Positions 12,566-23,888 of a DNA stretch of 64,000 bases are shown here, in pieces; positions within the stretch are counted from its first letter, which is position 1, and every line of letters begins with the position of its first letter. The DNA comes from Cryptomeria japonica (lineage: Eukaryota; Streptophyta; Pinopsida; Cupressales; Cupressaceae). The notes under the pieces were generated by a model. The model ran no database searches. It was not told the DNA's origin and worked only from the letters and a program-made list of their open reading frames with translations. A program made the position numbers and the translations under genes. The DNA is taken from contig NC_081410.1 of NCBI RefSeq assembly GCF_030272615.1, forward strand, positions 185,859,619 through 185,923,618. The letters are read 5' to 3'.

Positions 12566-13297
12566 CCTAAAAACCCATTTAGTTCCAATAACATTCTTAT
12601 TTTTAGGTTGGGGAACTAAAGTCCATGTGTTATTTTTTTCTATTTGATCCAATTCCTCTTCCATAGATTTCATCCAACATTCACCCTTACATGCTTCATC
12701 TACTGATGTCGGTTCAATTTGAGAAATTAAACATACCTCTTCAGCTACCAATCTTCTCCTATTCATCACTCCTTTTCTTTTGTCTCCAATGATATGATTT
12801 TCTGAATGATTCAACCTTACATACCTAGGAGTCTTCTGACTTTCTATTTCTCTGCTCTAATCTTTAGTTACTATTGAATATTCTGATACTGTCGGAGTAA
12901 CTAGTTCAATATTCTATTTTGGGACAGGTGTTACTAGTTCAGTTATGATCATTTCCACTTTTGATTCTCTCACATAAGTTCTGATTTGACCTCTATACTG
13001 CTCATCCACCTTGACATTAGCGCTCTCCACAATTCTTTGCAATCTTTTGTTATAATATCTATATGCTTTTGTACAACCTGAGTTGGCCTAGTGGTGGAGA
13101 ACTTGTACTCTTGAAATAGAGGTCACAAGTTCAAATCCCACAAAGGGGGTAGGGTATGTACACCTTATCAGCTTCGGCCCATTACCTACAAAAAAAACAT
13201 CTATATGCTTTACTTTCATTTGAATAACCAAGAAATATTCCTTCATCACACCTAGGATCAAACTTTCCAATGGAATCATCTCTTTTGATATAGCATT
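12566..13297 (-). pseudogene. copia relic, left half: integrase end, linker and RT start
   Basis: Minus-strand Ty1/copia pol remnant. Next to element T it encodes the end of the integrase region (CYIKRDD-like near 13290, then GIFLGY-like near 13240), a linker with VESANVKVDEQYRG (near 13000), and the start of RT (MEEELDQIEKNNTWTLV and IGTKWVFR near 12570-12650). Homology stops around 12566, where the G1 LTR copy and a G run begin. At least two stops interrupt the linker. A SINE sits inside it at 13070-13198. Its missing upstream portion is found at 47749-48284, on the far side of element T. Confidence 0.85.
13070..13198 (+). mobile_element. tRNA-derived SINE
   Basis: A 129-bp insertion flanked by a perfect 13-bp target duplication ATCTATATGCTTT (13057-13069 and 13199-13211). 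It holds a pol III A-box-like TGGCCTAGTGG (13084-13094) and a B-box-like AGTTCAAATCC (13128-13138), and ends in an A-rich tail. These are the marks of a tRNA-derived SINE in plus orientation. Removing it restores continuity of the host copia integrase/linker. Its own family is not identified. Confidence 0.88.
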
Positions 13298-14719
13298 TGT
13301 AGATGTATAAAAATAACCATATTCCTAAAACAATATTTTATGTTCATTTCTCTATTTAATTAAATCACTTGCATTCCTCTATTTAAATTAAGTAAATTAC
13401 TCAATTTATTTAAATTAAATTCACTAAGCCTCTTTTGACATTTAATGAATAAATCATTTTATTCATTTAAATCCCTTCTATCCACTTTTAATTAAATTCA
13501 AATTTAATTAAATAGTTTATCCTAAATTGAATAAATCTAATTTATTTGATTTCCCCAAATTACAACCAAATTGAATTAAATTCATTTTATTCAATTAAAT
13601 CCTACTATCCCTTCATCCACTTGCAAAATCCTACATCTCCCACTTGCTTCCTAAAACCCCATTCCTAACCCCTTCTAGACTCTTCTAATCACTTCTAAAT
13701 TAACCTAACCCATTTTTTAAACTTTGTCACATCCCTAAGCAAGGGGAAGTCACTTCTCAAACCCTCAAAGTCTTTGAAAACCCTTAAAGGCTTCAACCAC
13801 TTAACTTTGAAAGTCTCCCAAACCATTAATGGTTAACTCAACCCTCTAGCATGATTAAAGAATTTCCCTAAGCTCAACCTCCATGTAACCCAAGGGTCTC
13901 ATCAAGCATTTATTTCTTTGACCATGGTTATCCTTAATCTTTTGCACAAGAGTTTATCCTTTGGATAAAGCCTTTATCCATTGGATAACCTTAACACTTA
14001 CCCCCTAAGGTAACCATGAGGTCTTCTCAGGCATTTAATGTCTCCAACCCCTTCTCTCAACTAGTCTTATGTTGACATTTGTCACCATTTCATTGGTGCA
14101 AATTGTAAACATGGATTCCCAACTTTCAAACATGACCCTTGATTAAATCTTTCAATCCTGGCCATCCATTGGCCTATTTTTTCTATAAATAGAGTTCTCA
14201 TTCCTCCATTTTCATCATCCAAGTCTTTAGCATCAAACTTATACTAAAATCCATGCAAGCTTAAAATCTCATTTTATGCTCATCATTTAGCCTCTCTTTT
14301 CAATAAAAATTAATCTAAATATGCATGTTTAGAGTATTTTTCTTATCATTTAGCTTAAATCATAGACTAGTATAGCATGCTAGGAGAGTCTTGTTACTAA
14401 TCTTGTTATCTTATAACTAGTTTATTGCATTTATAGGCTCATGTATAACTTAGGATGCATTTCATCTTAAAATCAACCAAAGCATCCCTCGTTCTTGCAT
14501 TTGTCATCCCTAAACCATTTTGCTCAGTGATCTGAGAGTAGAGAAATTAGTTTGAGGGACCTTGTGAGATAAAGAACAATGGAACCAACCTTGGGAAGCT
14601 GAGCCATACTTCATGACTCCATAGCTTGCACCAAGAAGTCCTGTGGGTGTGTGAGCAAGTCTCCCTAGAGCTTCATTTTTCATATTTTAAGTTCTATCGA
14701 CCTGCTTTTCCTGCATATA
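13298..14719 (+). repeat. 5' LTR of element T
   Basis: Starts TGTAGATG, ends GCATATA (GCATACA in the partner at 47748), and matches 46318-47748 along its whole length with scattered substitutions and small indels. A TATA box (CTATAAATAG, 14183-14192) marks the probable promoter. The first 350 bases are AT-rich with TTTAAT/ATTAAA runs; the rest holds the transcription start and leader. Confidence 0.92.
14183..14192 (+). promoter_or_regulatory. TATA box of the T LTR
   Basis: CTATAAATAG, conserved in the partner LTR at 47212-47221. The same core occurs in the related solo LTR D (36103-36112) and inverted in solo LTR C (32264-32273), so it is a shared promoter element of this LTR group. Confidence 0.75.
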
Positions 14720-14745
14720 TTTTTGGTGCCCACCGTGAGGCCCGA
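14720..14745 (+). other. primer binding site region of element T
   Basis: Directly after the LTR comes a T run and TGGTGCCCACCGTGAGGC. TGG pairs with the CCA end of a tRNA, and the sequence resembles primer sites of plant gypsy elements. I do not name the tRNA. Confidence 0.7.
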
Positions 14746-14828
14746 CCCCATATATCAAATCAGTTTTTGAATTTAACCACTTTTGCAGATCCGCGGAAAA
14801 CAAGAATCAATGTGTGGGAAACATTTCC

Positions 14829-15082
14829 CAGCGCATCTGGTTAATAGTATAGCGCATCCCATTTTCTATTCAATGCATGGGGTTCATCATCTAGCAGGTG
14901 ACATCCTTAGCTTAGTGCATCATCCTCACTAACATTTTCCTATAGGTCTCGGCGAGGGAGGAAAATAGATTAGCGCATCCGAAAAACAGAGTAGTGCATC
15001 AGAAATACAGAACAACGCATTAGGGAAACAAAGTAGCGCATCACAACCATCTTGTAGTGCATACAGTATGTTTTGTAGCACA
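14829..15082 (+). repeat. TAGCGCAT motif array 1 (T leader)
   Basis: About nine copies of TAGCGCATC or variants (for example at 14829, 14851, 14917, 14972, 14992, 15032, 15055, 15074). Spacing is irregular, mostly about 20-25 bases with some larger gaps. Variants are mainly TAGTGCAT and TAGCACAT, the two products expected from deamination of the central CpG. Spacing is not a multiple of three, so it is not coding. Confidence 0.8.
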
Positions 15083-16591
15083 TCACAAATAGAAAACAAA
15101 GAGCTAATTTGTAACAAAAATTAAATTTAGACTTGTCGAAGTCCACGGAATTCATCTTTTTGCTAACTAACTGATTGGTTTTCTGCAGGTTACTAACATT
15201 TTGATTGTAGGTTTTGAATCTATTTAGGCTAGAATTAAAGTAGTTTAAATTTTTACTAACTTTTCTAAGTTAGGCAAAATTCAAATTTCTTTTTTTTCTT
15301 GTTTAAGTAAAACTGAACTCACTTTTATTTTGGGCAAGTAAAATGAACAACAATCAAAAATTTTCTTGCTTTTCTAGGAGAAAATTTCTCAATTTGGGCT
15401 CTAAAAAGAACAATACAAATTTTCATTTTTGCAAAGGGCTTAACAAGAATTTCACCATCCTTTGGTGCATAAAAGGATTCATTTTAAATTGGGAAAAGTA
15501 AAGAATCACATCAAGTCACAAAAGTCAGTTACAAATCAAAGAGGGAAGTTATTCCCCTTTTGCCGATTTTCTTTTGTTCACCAAATAGAAGTTTTGCTTT
15601 ATTGACTAGGTTCTTTTCCTAGATTAGATAATCACTGATTTGAGGAAATAAAATAAACACCATGTTTTTGTGGAGCAACATCTCCATATAGATCTTAGAA
15701 AATCACTGAATTGATAGGATAAAAAGAACAACTTGATTGCTTTGTCTCGGAAGTAGAAGGTATATGCTCTCCCCTTAACTGGATGATCAAAAAACTAGAC
15801 TACTCTTATGCTTTTAGTATTTCAAGTAAATAAAACCCTTTAGCAAGCCTACCTTCCCGAGGGTTGAAATCAACTCTTAAAGCCATTTATGGTCAGTGTG
15901 AAGGGAATGACCTAAGTGGGAAATGACTTTGATGCTAAGTGTTCTAACCCACTATAATCAAAAGTGGAAAGTGACAAAAGTCCTTTTCAATGGTTGCGCG
16001 CAGTGATTAGCCTTCCTCTAGTATCCTCAAGATATGTAAAGCCTTTGTTCTAAAGGTTGGGAAGCCTCCTGAGGGAGTTTATCATTGAAGGCCAAACAGG
16101 AAGCTTGATTACGAACCTTAGAAATAGAAACCTTGAGCCGAGTCAGTAACCAGACATTTGTAATATCATAGTGCAAGGGTGGGGAAAAATCCGCTCCCAA
16201 GATCACTCACCATATATCTCCCAAGATAACTACTCAATTGTGAAGCAATTCACTTTGAGTTAATTTCTGGCAAAAGGCAAAAAAATAGGTACCCTCTAGG
16301 GGGTGACACGGCTGTTTGAGCTAATGGAGTATCAAGACTAGTAGGCTATGGTATTACTTATGACCCTTGAATAAAGTCTTTTTGGAAGTGTATTTAGTGT
16401 AACCAAACCTGTTAAAACATTGGGGATTTGAACACATCCTCGCAGAATATACACTTACTGTTTAGATTAGGCAAAAATGGTTATGTATTTTGTGTTGTGT
16501 TTGTATTTGTTACTTCAGAAAATCATCCATCAACATTGAAAACCTAAGACAAAACACCAAAATCATAGAAAACAGTCAAAACAAGACAGTT
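15083..16591 (+). other. T leader, no gene seen
   Basis: Long untranslated leader between the two motif arrays. All frames have frequent stops, and I recognise no domain or tandem repeat. Long leaders before gag are usual in Tat elements. Confidence 0.5.
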
Positions 16592-16966
16592 TAGTGCGTA
16601 AGAGCAACTTCTTAGCGCTTCTGAACCATCCTTTAGCGCATCAAAGCCTACCTTTAGCACATAAAGTATTCATAGTAGCACTTCATCAAAATTTAGAAAT
16701 AGTCAGAGACAGTTAGCGCGTCCAGAAAATAGCCTAGCGCATTGAAACATCAGCTTAGCGCGTAGGAGTCAAAAACTAGCGCATCAGGTTTATCAGTTAG
16801 CGTGTGGAAGGCCCATATTAGTGCATGACATTTTGAGCAAAACAAAAAACCAGATAAGTAGTCTAAAATAGTTAGCGCATAGCTGGGGGCAGCTTAGTGC
16901 ATGTGGTCTTTTCCTTAGCACATCAAGAAATTTCTATAGTGCATTCGGTCTTTGTTTTAGCGCATG
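16592..16966 (+). repeat. TAGCGCAT motif array 2 (T leader)
   Basis: About sixteen copies in the same orientation as array 1, spaced mostly 20-30 bases. Forms seen include TAGCGCAT, TAGCGCGT, TAGTGCAT, TAGCACAT and TAGCGCTT. Sequences between copies are unrelated to each other, unlike an ordinary tandem repeat. The array ends 14 bases before the copia A insertion. Confidence 0.82.
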
Positions 16967-16980
16967 ATCAAACCCAGAAA

Positions 16981-17450
16981 TGTTAGGGTTTCAAGCAGAT
17001 CCGAAGCAAATATGAACTAACAATTATATGCAGATTTAAATACAAAAGATAAAGAAATAAAATAGGACACAGATAACACAGAGATTTAACGTGGTTCACC
17101 CAGAATGGGTTACGTCCACCATACACAGCCGTCCAATCTTTCTTATTATCCAACAAAAATAGTACATCAACCTTACAATGCCTTAAGCATCCCAGCCGCT
17201 TATAACTTGCATTTTTAGGGCAACAAACAAAGTCGGCCTTTTTTAGGGTTTTATTACAATGTCGGTTTTCATCAACAAAAAACGGCAAAAAAAAATTTCT
17301 CGGGGGCTGCCGCCCCCGAACCCCTGCCCGGAGCCCGGCCCGACCCCGAACCCCAGCAAGGATATGTGCTCAGTGTATAGTACTTTGCTAATCAGTCACC
17401 ACATTTCAACAATCTCACACTTGGAGACTGATCAGGCTCCACACCGAACA
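16981..17450 (-). repeat. 3' LTR of copia A
   Basis: 470 bp, TGTTAGGG..CGAACA in plus; nearly identical to 21525-22026. It has a strong 7-bp-stem hairpin CGGGGGC-TGCC-GCCCCCG at 17301-17318. The adjacent ATCTCCCACTTGG (17451 onward) is the polypurine tract read on the minus strand. Confidence 0.93.
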
Positions 17451-17547
17451 ATCTCCCACTTGGAGACTGATACTACACAACACCACTATACATGCAACAT
17501 CCGCTGGATAAAACACTAGGACTTGACTAGTATAAATTCCACAATTA

Positions 17548-19100
17548 TTAATCAAGAAGACCAACAAAAACTGATGAAGAAATCAGCTTCTCCTGTGGAA
17601 CTGTCTTTGTGAACATATCGACAGGATTCTCACTTGTGTGAATCCTCTCAAGCCGTAACTGACCCTCCTCCAAAATAGTCCGGATGAAGTGGTACCTGAG
17701 CTGAATGTGCTTTGTCCTTGAATGAAAAGCAGAGTTCTTCGCAAGATGAATGGCACTCTGGCTATCAGTATACAATGGGCTATCCTCTTGTGTCTGACCC
17801 AATTCCTTCAAAAAACATTGCAACCAAATCATCTCTTTGCTGGCTTCTGTAGCAGCAACATACTCAGCTTCAGTGGTTGAAAGTGCAACAACCTTTTGTA
17901 GCCTAGAAATCCAACTGACTGCAGTTCCCCCTATAGTAAAAACATACCCTGTAGTACTCCTCCGTGAATCAATATCACCTGCCAGATCAGAGTCAACAAA
18001 TCCACTTAGAGCAGCATTAGATCCTTTGAAACATAATGCCTTCGTAGTAGTTCCTTTCAAATACCGAAGAATCCATTTCACAGCATTCCAATGTTCCATA
18101 CCCGGATTACTCATAAACCTGCTCACAACTCTCACTGCATGTGCAATATCTGGCCTTGTGCATACCATTGCATATATCAGACTGCCAATAGCTGATGAAT
18201 ACGGGATGTTAGACATTTTATTAACCTCTTCTTGTGCCTTTGGACACATCTCCTTAGTCAATTTGAAATGACTAGCCAAAGGTGTACTAACTACTTTTGC
18301 ATCCTGCATGTTAAATCTTTTCAACACCTTCTTTATATACTCACTTTGGGACAAATTCAAGGTTCTATTTTTCCTGTCCCGTGTAATCCTCATACCGAGA
18401 ATTTGCTTAGCTGCACCCAAATCCTTCATAGCAAATGACCTGGCTAATTTCTATTTAAGATCATTTATATGTTGCATGTTAGACCCAGCAACAAGCATGT
18501 CATCAACAGGATAATATAACTGCCATTATTAAATCTCTTAAAATATACACAATGATCAGAATGACATCTATGATAACCATGTTCAGCCATGAAACTATCA
18601 AATTTTAAATACCATTGTCGGGGTGCTTGCTTTAGGCCATACAGACTTTTCTTCAACCTACACACCAAGTTCTCCTTACCTTTGACCTCATATCCCTGTG
18701 GTTGCAACATGTAAATTTCCTCCTCCAAATCTCCATGGAGAAAAGCTATTTTGACATCTAATTGTTCAAGATGTAAATCATCTGCAGCCACAAGACTAAG
18801 TACAGTTCTAATTGAAGTCATTTTTACAACTGGAGAAAATATTTCATCATAATCTATACCCTTTTTCTGTGCAAAACCTTTTACCACAAGTTTGGCCTTA
18901 TATCTTTTCTGACCTCCTTCCTCCTCCTTCAGCCGATAAACCCATTTGTTAGGCAAGGCTCTTTTTTCTGCAGGTAAAGGGACTAAGTCCCAAGTCTTAT
19001 TTTTCATCAAGGAGTCCATCTCCTCTTTCATGCCTAGTTGCCACTGTTGTTTGACATCCACCTGCATTGCTTCTTCACATTCTTCTAGTTCACCAGAATC
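17548..19100 (-). pseudogene. copia A reverse transcriptase and RNase H
   Basis: RT motifs: KNKTWDLVPLP and NKWVYRLKEEEGG (about 18930-19010), SPVVKMTSIRTVLS (18800), LDVKIAFLHGDLEEEIYM (18730) and SLYGLKQAPRQWY (18620). RNase H follows with TGYVFTIGGTAVSW (17950), ALSTTEAEYVAATEA (17870) and SRTKHIQLRYHFIR (17710); the stop is at 17548. A single-base frameshift falls at the catalytic YVDD site (about 18510-18530) and a stop at about 18450 separates RT from the downstream part. The 293-residue downstream part is otherwise open, so decay is recent. RT copies the RNA genome inside virus-like particles in the cytoplasm. Confidence 0.93.
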
Positions 19101-20426
19101 TGTTAATAAAATAGAATACAAAGAAGGAGAAAATCTTTCAAGGGGTCTACTTGTCCTTGTAGAATGTCTAACACTTGCAGGAGTTTGTGGGACAATCTGT
19201 TGTTGCTGAGCATCAGGTACCTGTGGCATTTCATTTTCAGGAATCTCATCCAACACCACATATTCTTGTTTGTCCTGTTCATGTTTTTTTTCCTGCATTT
19301 GTTCTTTATACATAACCTTCTCATTGAATATAACATCTCTACTTCTAATTATTTTCTTATTTTCAAGATCCCATAACCGATAGCCATATTCATCTATCCC
19401 ATATCTAATGAAGGTACATTTCTGAGATTTAGCATCAAGCTTGGTTCTGTTTTCTTTATCAACATGGACAAAAGCTTCGCAACCAAAAGTTTTTAGAAAA
19501 GAATAATTTACCTTTTTACCAGTCCATGCCTCCTCTGGAATACCACCATCCAAAGGGGTTGAAGGTCCTCTATTTATCAAATAGATAGTAGTATGTACAG
19601 CATCTGCCCAAAAATGTAAGGGCAATCCAGCATGCAATCTCATGCTCCTCGCACGTTCCATGATGGTCTTATTCATTCTCTCTGACACACCATTTTCCTG
19701 TGGAGTTCCTAGAACTGTCTTCTGCTTTCAAATCCCATTTAAGGAACAATAATCTTCAAATGCTTTGCTGCAATACTCACCTCCATTATCCGATCTGAGA
19801 CACTTCAACCTTTTTCCTGTCTCATTCTCAACCAAAGCTTTCCATTTCTTAAAAGTTTCAAAAACATCTGATTTTTGTTTTAGGAAATATACCCATGTTT
19901 TTCTGGTTGAGTCATCAATAAAAATAACATAATAACAAGAGCCACCAAGAGATGATACCTGAGCCGGTCCCCATACATCTGAATGTACAAGCTCTAACTT
20001 CTCACTCTTCTTCTCTTTCCCAACCTTGAGAAATCTGACTCTTTTCTATTTACCATAAACACAGTTCTCACAGAACTCTAAATCAATCTTCTTTAGTCCT
20101 AGCAATAGATTTTTGGAGTGAAGGATTTTCATCCCTTTCTCACTCATGTGCCCAAGCCTATGGTGCCACATTATCGAATCTGTTCTTGCAACATTTATTG
20201 TTGTTGTCTCTGCAGTAACTTTATCTGTAGCAACTAAGGTAGAGTAAGTGTTACCAGTACACAGATATAATGTGCCTACCTTCGCACCTTTAGCTACTAC
20301 TAATGATCCTTTAGTGACCTTCCACATACTGTCTGAGAAGGTAACTATGCAACCTTCACTACCTAGTTGCCCTGCAGAAATTAAATTTCTTCTTAAATTA
20401 GGAACATGTCTTACCTCCTGCAGAAA
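19101..20426 (-). pseudogene. copia A pre-integrase domain and integrase
   Basis: The GAG-pre-integrase block (IMWHHRLGHMSEKGM, about 20150) with CENCVYGK is followed by the catalytic core: HSDVWGPAQ (20000), CLRSDNGGEY (19790) and the TPQENGVSERMN segment (19690) giving the D,D,E set. The C-terminal part includes TFGCEAFVHVDKENRTKLDAKS and YGYRLWDLENKKIIRSRDVIF (19340-19480). In-frame stops after CVYGK (20046), before the ENGVSERMN block (about 19727) and upstream of the pre-integrase part (20427) break the polyprotein. The order before RT is diagnostic of Ty1/copia. Confidence 0.9.
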
Positions 20427-21464
20427 CTAGTCATTACCATTCTGCAACTTGATCTTTATCTTTCCTTTTCCAACAATTTGACAAGGCTCATCATCACCCA
20501 AATATACCTGTCCAAAATCACCTTGAACATAATCTAGAAAATATTTTCTATGGGGTGTAGCATGAAATGAAGCCCCAGAATCTATTACCCAGGAATCATT
20601 AACATTATCCAAACATAAGATTAAAGCATCTTGTAAAGTATTACTTGCAATATTAGCTTCCTTACTGTCATTTTCATTTTTGTCTCCTTCTTTGTTTTTC
20701 CGAGACCAACAATCTTTCTTTAGATGACCAGGCTTTCCGCAGTACCAGCAATCTTTCTTTCTTCTAGATTGAGAGCGTCCTTTCTTTGACTTCACTCATG
20801 ACTTCTCATTCCTAGGGCCTTTTCCTCTTTCCTTTGATCTTCCTCTGTTCTCCACATTCAAAACACTACCCGATGATGTTGGAGTCTCACCTGTGCTTTT
20901 CCTTCACATTTCCTCGCTTAGGATAACACCAACAATATCATCAAATACCAAAGTATTTTTACTAGAGACAGAGTTACTTATAGCCATAACCAAGCTATTC
21001 CAGCTTTCTGGCAAAGAACATAAAATCAAGAGAGCCCTAACCTCTTCTGCAAAGGTAATTTTTACCGAAGACAATTGACTAGTAATTGTATTAAATTCAT
21101 TTAAGTGCTCTGCTACAGATCCTCCCTCACTCATTTTCAAATTAAACAAATGCTTCATAAGAAATACCTTATTCGAAGCCGAGGGTTTCTCATACAGCTT
21201 AGCCAATGTTGCAATCAAATCTACAGTCGTTTTTGCTTCTGTTATATTGAATGCTACAGATGCCGCAAGGCACAATCGAATGGATCCCAGTGCCTTTCTA
21301 TCTAAAATGTCCTACTCTTCATCTGATATTGTGGTCGATTTCTTTGCCTTTCCTTCCAATGGCCACCACAAATCCTTTTGATACAGGTAATCCTCCATCT
21401 GCATTTTCCATAACTGATAATTCTGGCCATTAAACTTTTCGACCTTGAATTTGGAATCCTCCAT
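20427..21464 (-). pseudogene. copia A gag and protease
   Basis: Starts at an ATG at 21464 (MEDSKFKVEKFNGQNYQLWK), the usual opening of copia gag. The UBN2-type capsid segment covers 20904-21275 ([21 protein letters not shown]). The zinc knuckle CWYCGKPGHLKKDC is at about 20710-20760 and the protease site SWVIDSGASFHATP at about 20560-20600. A stop replaces a Trp codon at about 21315 and further disruption lies at 20796-20903. The close match in order and motifs to Tnt1/Tork elements supports the lineage. Confidence 0.9.
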
Positions 21465-21510
21465 TGCTCCCACTCAAATCTGAAAGTCCTGCCAATTTAC
21501 AGAAAACCTC

Positions 21511-21522
21511 GCTCTGATACCA
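21511..21522 (-). other. primer binding site of copia A
   Basis: The minus strand reads TGGTATCAGAGC, the perfect initiator-Met tRNA primer site of plant copia elements, 2 bases from the 5' LTR. Confidence 0.95.
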
Positions 21523-21524
21523 AT

Positions 21525-22026
21525 TGTTTGGGTTTCCAGCAGATCCGAAGCAAATATGAACTAACAATTATATGCAGATTTAAATACAAAAGATAAAGAA
21601 ATAAAATAGGACACAGATAACACAGAGATTTAACGTGGTTCACCCAGAATGGGTTACGTCCACCATACACAGCCGTCCAATCTTTCTTATTATCCAGCAA
21701 AAATAGTACATCAACCTTACAAAGCCTTAAGCATCCCATCCGCTTATAACATGTGTTTTTAGGGCAACAAACAAAGTCGGCCTTTTTTAGGGTTTTATTA
21801 CAATGTCGGTTTTCATCAACAAAAAACGGCAAAAAAAAATTTCTCAGGGGCTGCCGCCCCCAAACCCCCGCTTTCTCCGGGGCTGCCGCCCCCGAACCCC
21901 TGCCCGGGGCCCGACCCGGCTCTGAACCCCAGTGAGGATATGTGCTAAGTGTATAGTACTTTGCTAATCAGTCACCACATTTCAACAATCTCCCACTTGG
22001 AGATTGATCAGGCTCCACACCAAACA
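21525..22026 (-). repeat. 5' LTR of copia A
   Basis: 502 bp, TGTTTGGG..CAAACA in plus. About 32 bp longer than its partner because the GC-rich hairpin unit (GGGGCTGCCGCCCCC plus flank, about 21846-21893) is present twice. Otherwise the two LTRs differ at few positions, so the insertion is young relative to its host T. Confidence 0.93.
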
Positions 22027-22031
22027 AGAAA

Positions 22032-22226
22032 AACAGGGGGCAAAACAATGGAAATTTTTGAAAATTTAGAAAGCATTTTTGAGAGCATCCTTTCATCAGC
22101 TTCATCTTCATCAAACCAGAGTATAAAAAATAAAGTGTTAAAAACTATTTCTTGAGCAAATTTCATGTCAAAACAAAAGTTGTCCAGAATCCAAAACTGA
22201 TCGCACGATAAACATATCTATCCTAT
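22032..22226 (+). other. T leader fragment between insertions A and B
   Basis: 195 bases of host T sequence flanked by the duplications AGAAA and CCTAT. Stops are frequent and no domain is seen. It rejoins T sequence at 30652. Confidence 0.7.
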
Positions 22227-23864
22227 TGTAGCGTCGTAAATTGTATGCACTTGCTAGGGTGGTACAATTTCACACCTAGTTTAGCACCCGCCCTGGTCAT
22301 TTTGCATTTTGCATTGCATTTCCCCTTTAGCACTTAATTAATCAAATTAATTAGGTCTAAGGTTCTATTTTATCATCTCCCATATCATAAAGTTGGGCCC
22401 TTTCATTAAAGTGTGCCCTTTTCATTTTATTCCTCCAATACATCATTTAATCAAAAACCCTATTTAGGTCCTATTTCGAGCTTGGGGGCTTGATTTCGGG
22501 GGTCAAAACATCTCGAAATCACCTGTAACTTCGGGATTCTCTCTAAAATCATCATATCCGACGGCCCTGAAAATTTGGTGAAAAGTTGTCAGGACCGTGG
22601 CTCCCGGTGCACATGGTCCTGGACATTTTTCCTGAAATTTTAGGAGTGCGATCCAATCATAAAATAAAGCTTAACCCCAAGAAATTGGTGGGATATTCAA
22701 TCTCTAGGTCGGCCAAAAGATGAAATTATGACCTAGGGTTTCATACATAAGAGCTCTCTTTCTTCATTTGAAAGGATCCATATTTTTGGCTTTGAAGGAC
22801 CTTCTATGCAGCAAAAGAGCAGATCTTTGAAGACTTCAACAACATTCAACATTCCTCTATCAAGCACTTATCAAATTCATTCATCCATTTAGGACTTGGA
22901 AGACATTGAAGAACAATAGGAGATTACCGACTGAAGATTGGCTTGTACTCCTCCCTTGAGGGTTGGGTATGATTTCATGTTGTTTTCATGTCTTTGCATA
23001 AGCTTCAATATATCCTTTATTCATGCTTTAGATCACTTTGCATCTTGATTTAGAGCATTTACATTATCATTTACAAGCAATTAGGGTTTACTTTCTAGGT
23101 TTCTCTAGTTTGCTTTCTTGCATTTAAGGACCTTGCACACACACTAGGTCTGCACACACAATACATTTTACAATACAACTTGGCTATTCGTGGAAGTGGA
23201 AATCACTGAAGCGGGGGTTTGACTAAGGCAAAACCCTATATAGCCGCCCACACCCTTTTCAGATATAAGTGCAGGTTTCGGGACTCGGACGATGCCGCAG
23301 GTTGCAGATCTGGGACAAGCAGACTGAGACCGACCTTCCCACCAAATTTTAGAGCAAAAGACCAGGACAGGGGTGTGGAGCACCCTGGTCCTGCCAGGAT
23401 AGGGGCGCTGGGCGCCCTGGTCCTCCTGACAGACAACATTTTCAGCATTTTGACATCTTTTCTAGAGTGCAAAACAGCAGTTTCTGGAGCAGTTTCAAGG
23501 GCAGAATCAGGACAGTGGTGCCTGCGCCCCCGTCCTGAACATTTTCAGTCAGATTTTAACTCTGGGTATGCATTTGCATTCTTGTCTTGTCCTTGTGTTT
23601 ACAGCTTTCCATTGTTTAAGTTCAATTCTGCAATCTCGTTATTAGTTCATACTTGCACTTTGGGGTTAGGGATTGAATTTGCATCATTTCATCTTTCAAT
23701 TGCAACAAAGGAATAGAAATCCTAATAGGTAGCCCATGGCTCTCTCTTCCACAAGAAGAAGTAGCCAATCGTGTGATACCTCTAGGCTCTTTCGTATTCC
23801 ACAAGTGTGTGGTTGAAAGTGAGATTAGGGCATGTTTGCTTAGTGTCACTTTTTCTCCCACACA
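22227..23864 (+). repeat. 5' LTR of element B
   Basis: Starts TGTAGCGTCG, ends CCCACACA; matches 28984-30651 throughout with few substitutions. CTATATAG at 23235 is a TATA candidate. A GC-rich stretch (23340-23430) has GGGGCGCTGGGCGCC-type inverted motifs. An open frame at 23219-23716 has no recognisable domain and I treat it as chance within the LTR. Confidence 0.93.
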
Positions 23865-23888
23865 TTTTGGTGAACCCGACGTGAACTC
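23865..23888 (+). other. primer binding site region of element B
   Basis: A T run then TGGTGAACCCGACGTGAAC directly after the LTR. It has the TGG needed to pair with a tRNA CCA end; the tRNA is not identified. It differs from the T primer site after TGGTG. Confidence 0.65.

Larger units (their letters stand above)
16981..22026 (-). mobile_element. Element A: Ty1/copia retrotransposon, Tnt1/Tork-like
   Basis: Complete structure in minus orientation: LTRs 16981-17450 and 21525-22026, primer site 21511-21522, purine tract next to 17450, and perfect target duplication AGAAA (16976-16980 and 22027-22031). Domain order gag, protease, integrase, RT, RNase H is that of Ty1/copia. Stops and a frameshift at the RT active site make it inactive. 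It interrupts the leader of element T. Confidence 0.95.

Noticed and set aside
13082-13140. A possible tRNA gene (A-box and B-box present)
   Set aside because: No cloverleaf with matched acceptor ends is visible. The A-rich tail and 13-bp duplication fit a SINE.
14829-15082. TAGCGCAT arrays as a possible CRISPR-like array
   Set aside because: The repeat is only about 8-9 bp, spacing is irregular, there are no cas genes, and the setting is a plant retrotransposon.
23219-23716. 165-codon open frame in the B LTR (and its 175-codon equivalent at 29976-30503)
   Set aside because: It lies wholly within the LTR pair, changes length with a slippage-prone GC unit, and has no recognisable domain. Similarity between the two copies is due to the LTRs being copies, not to selection.
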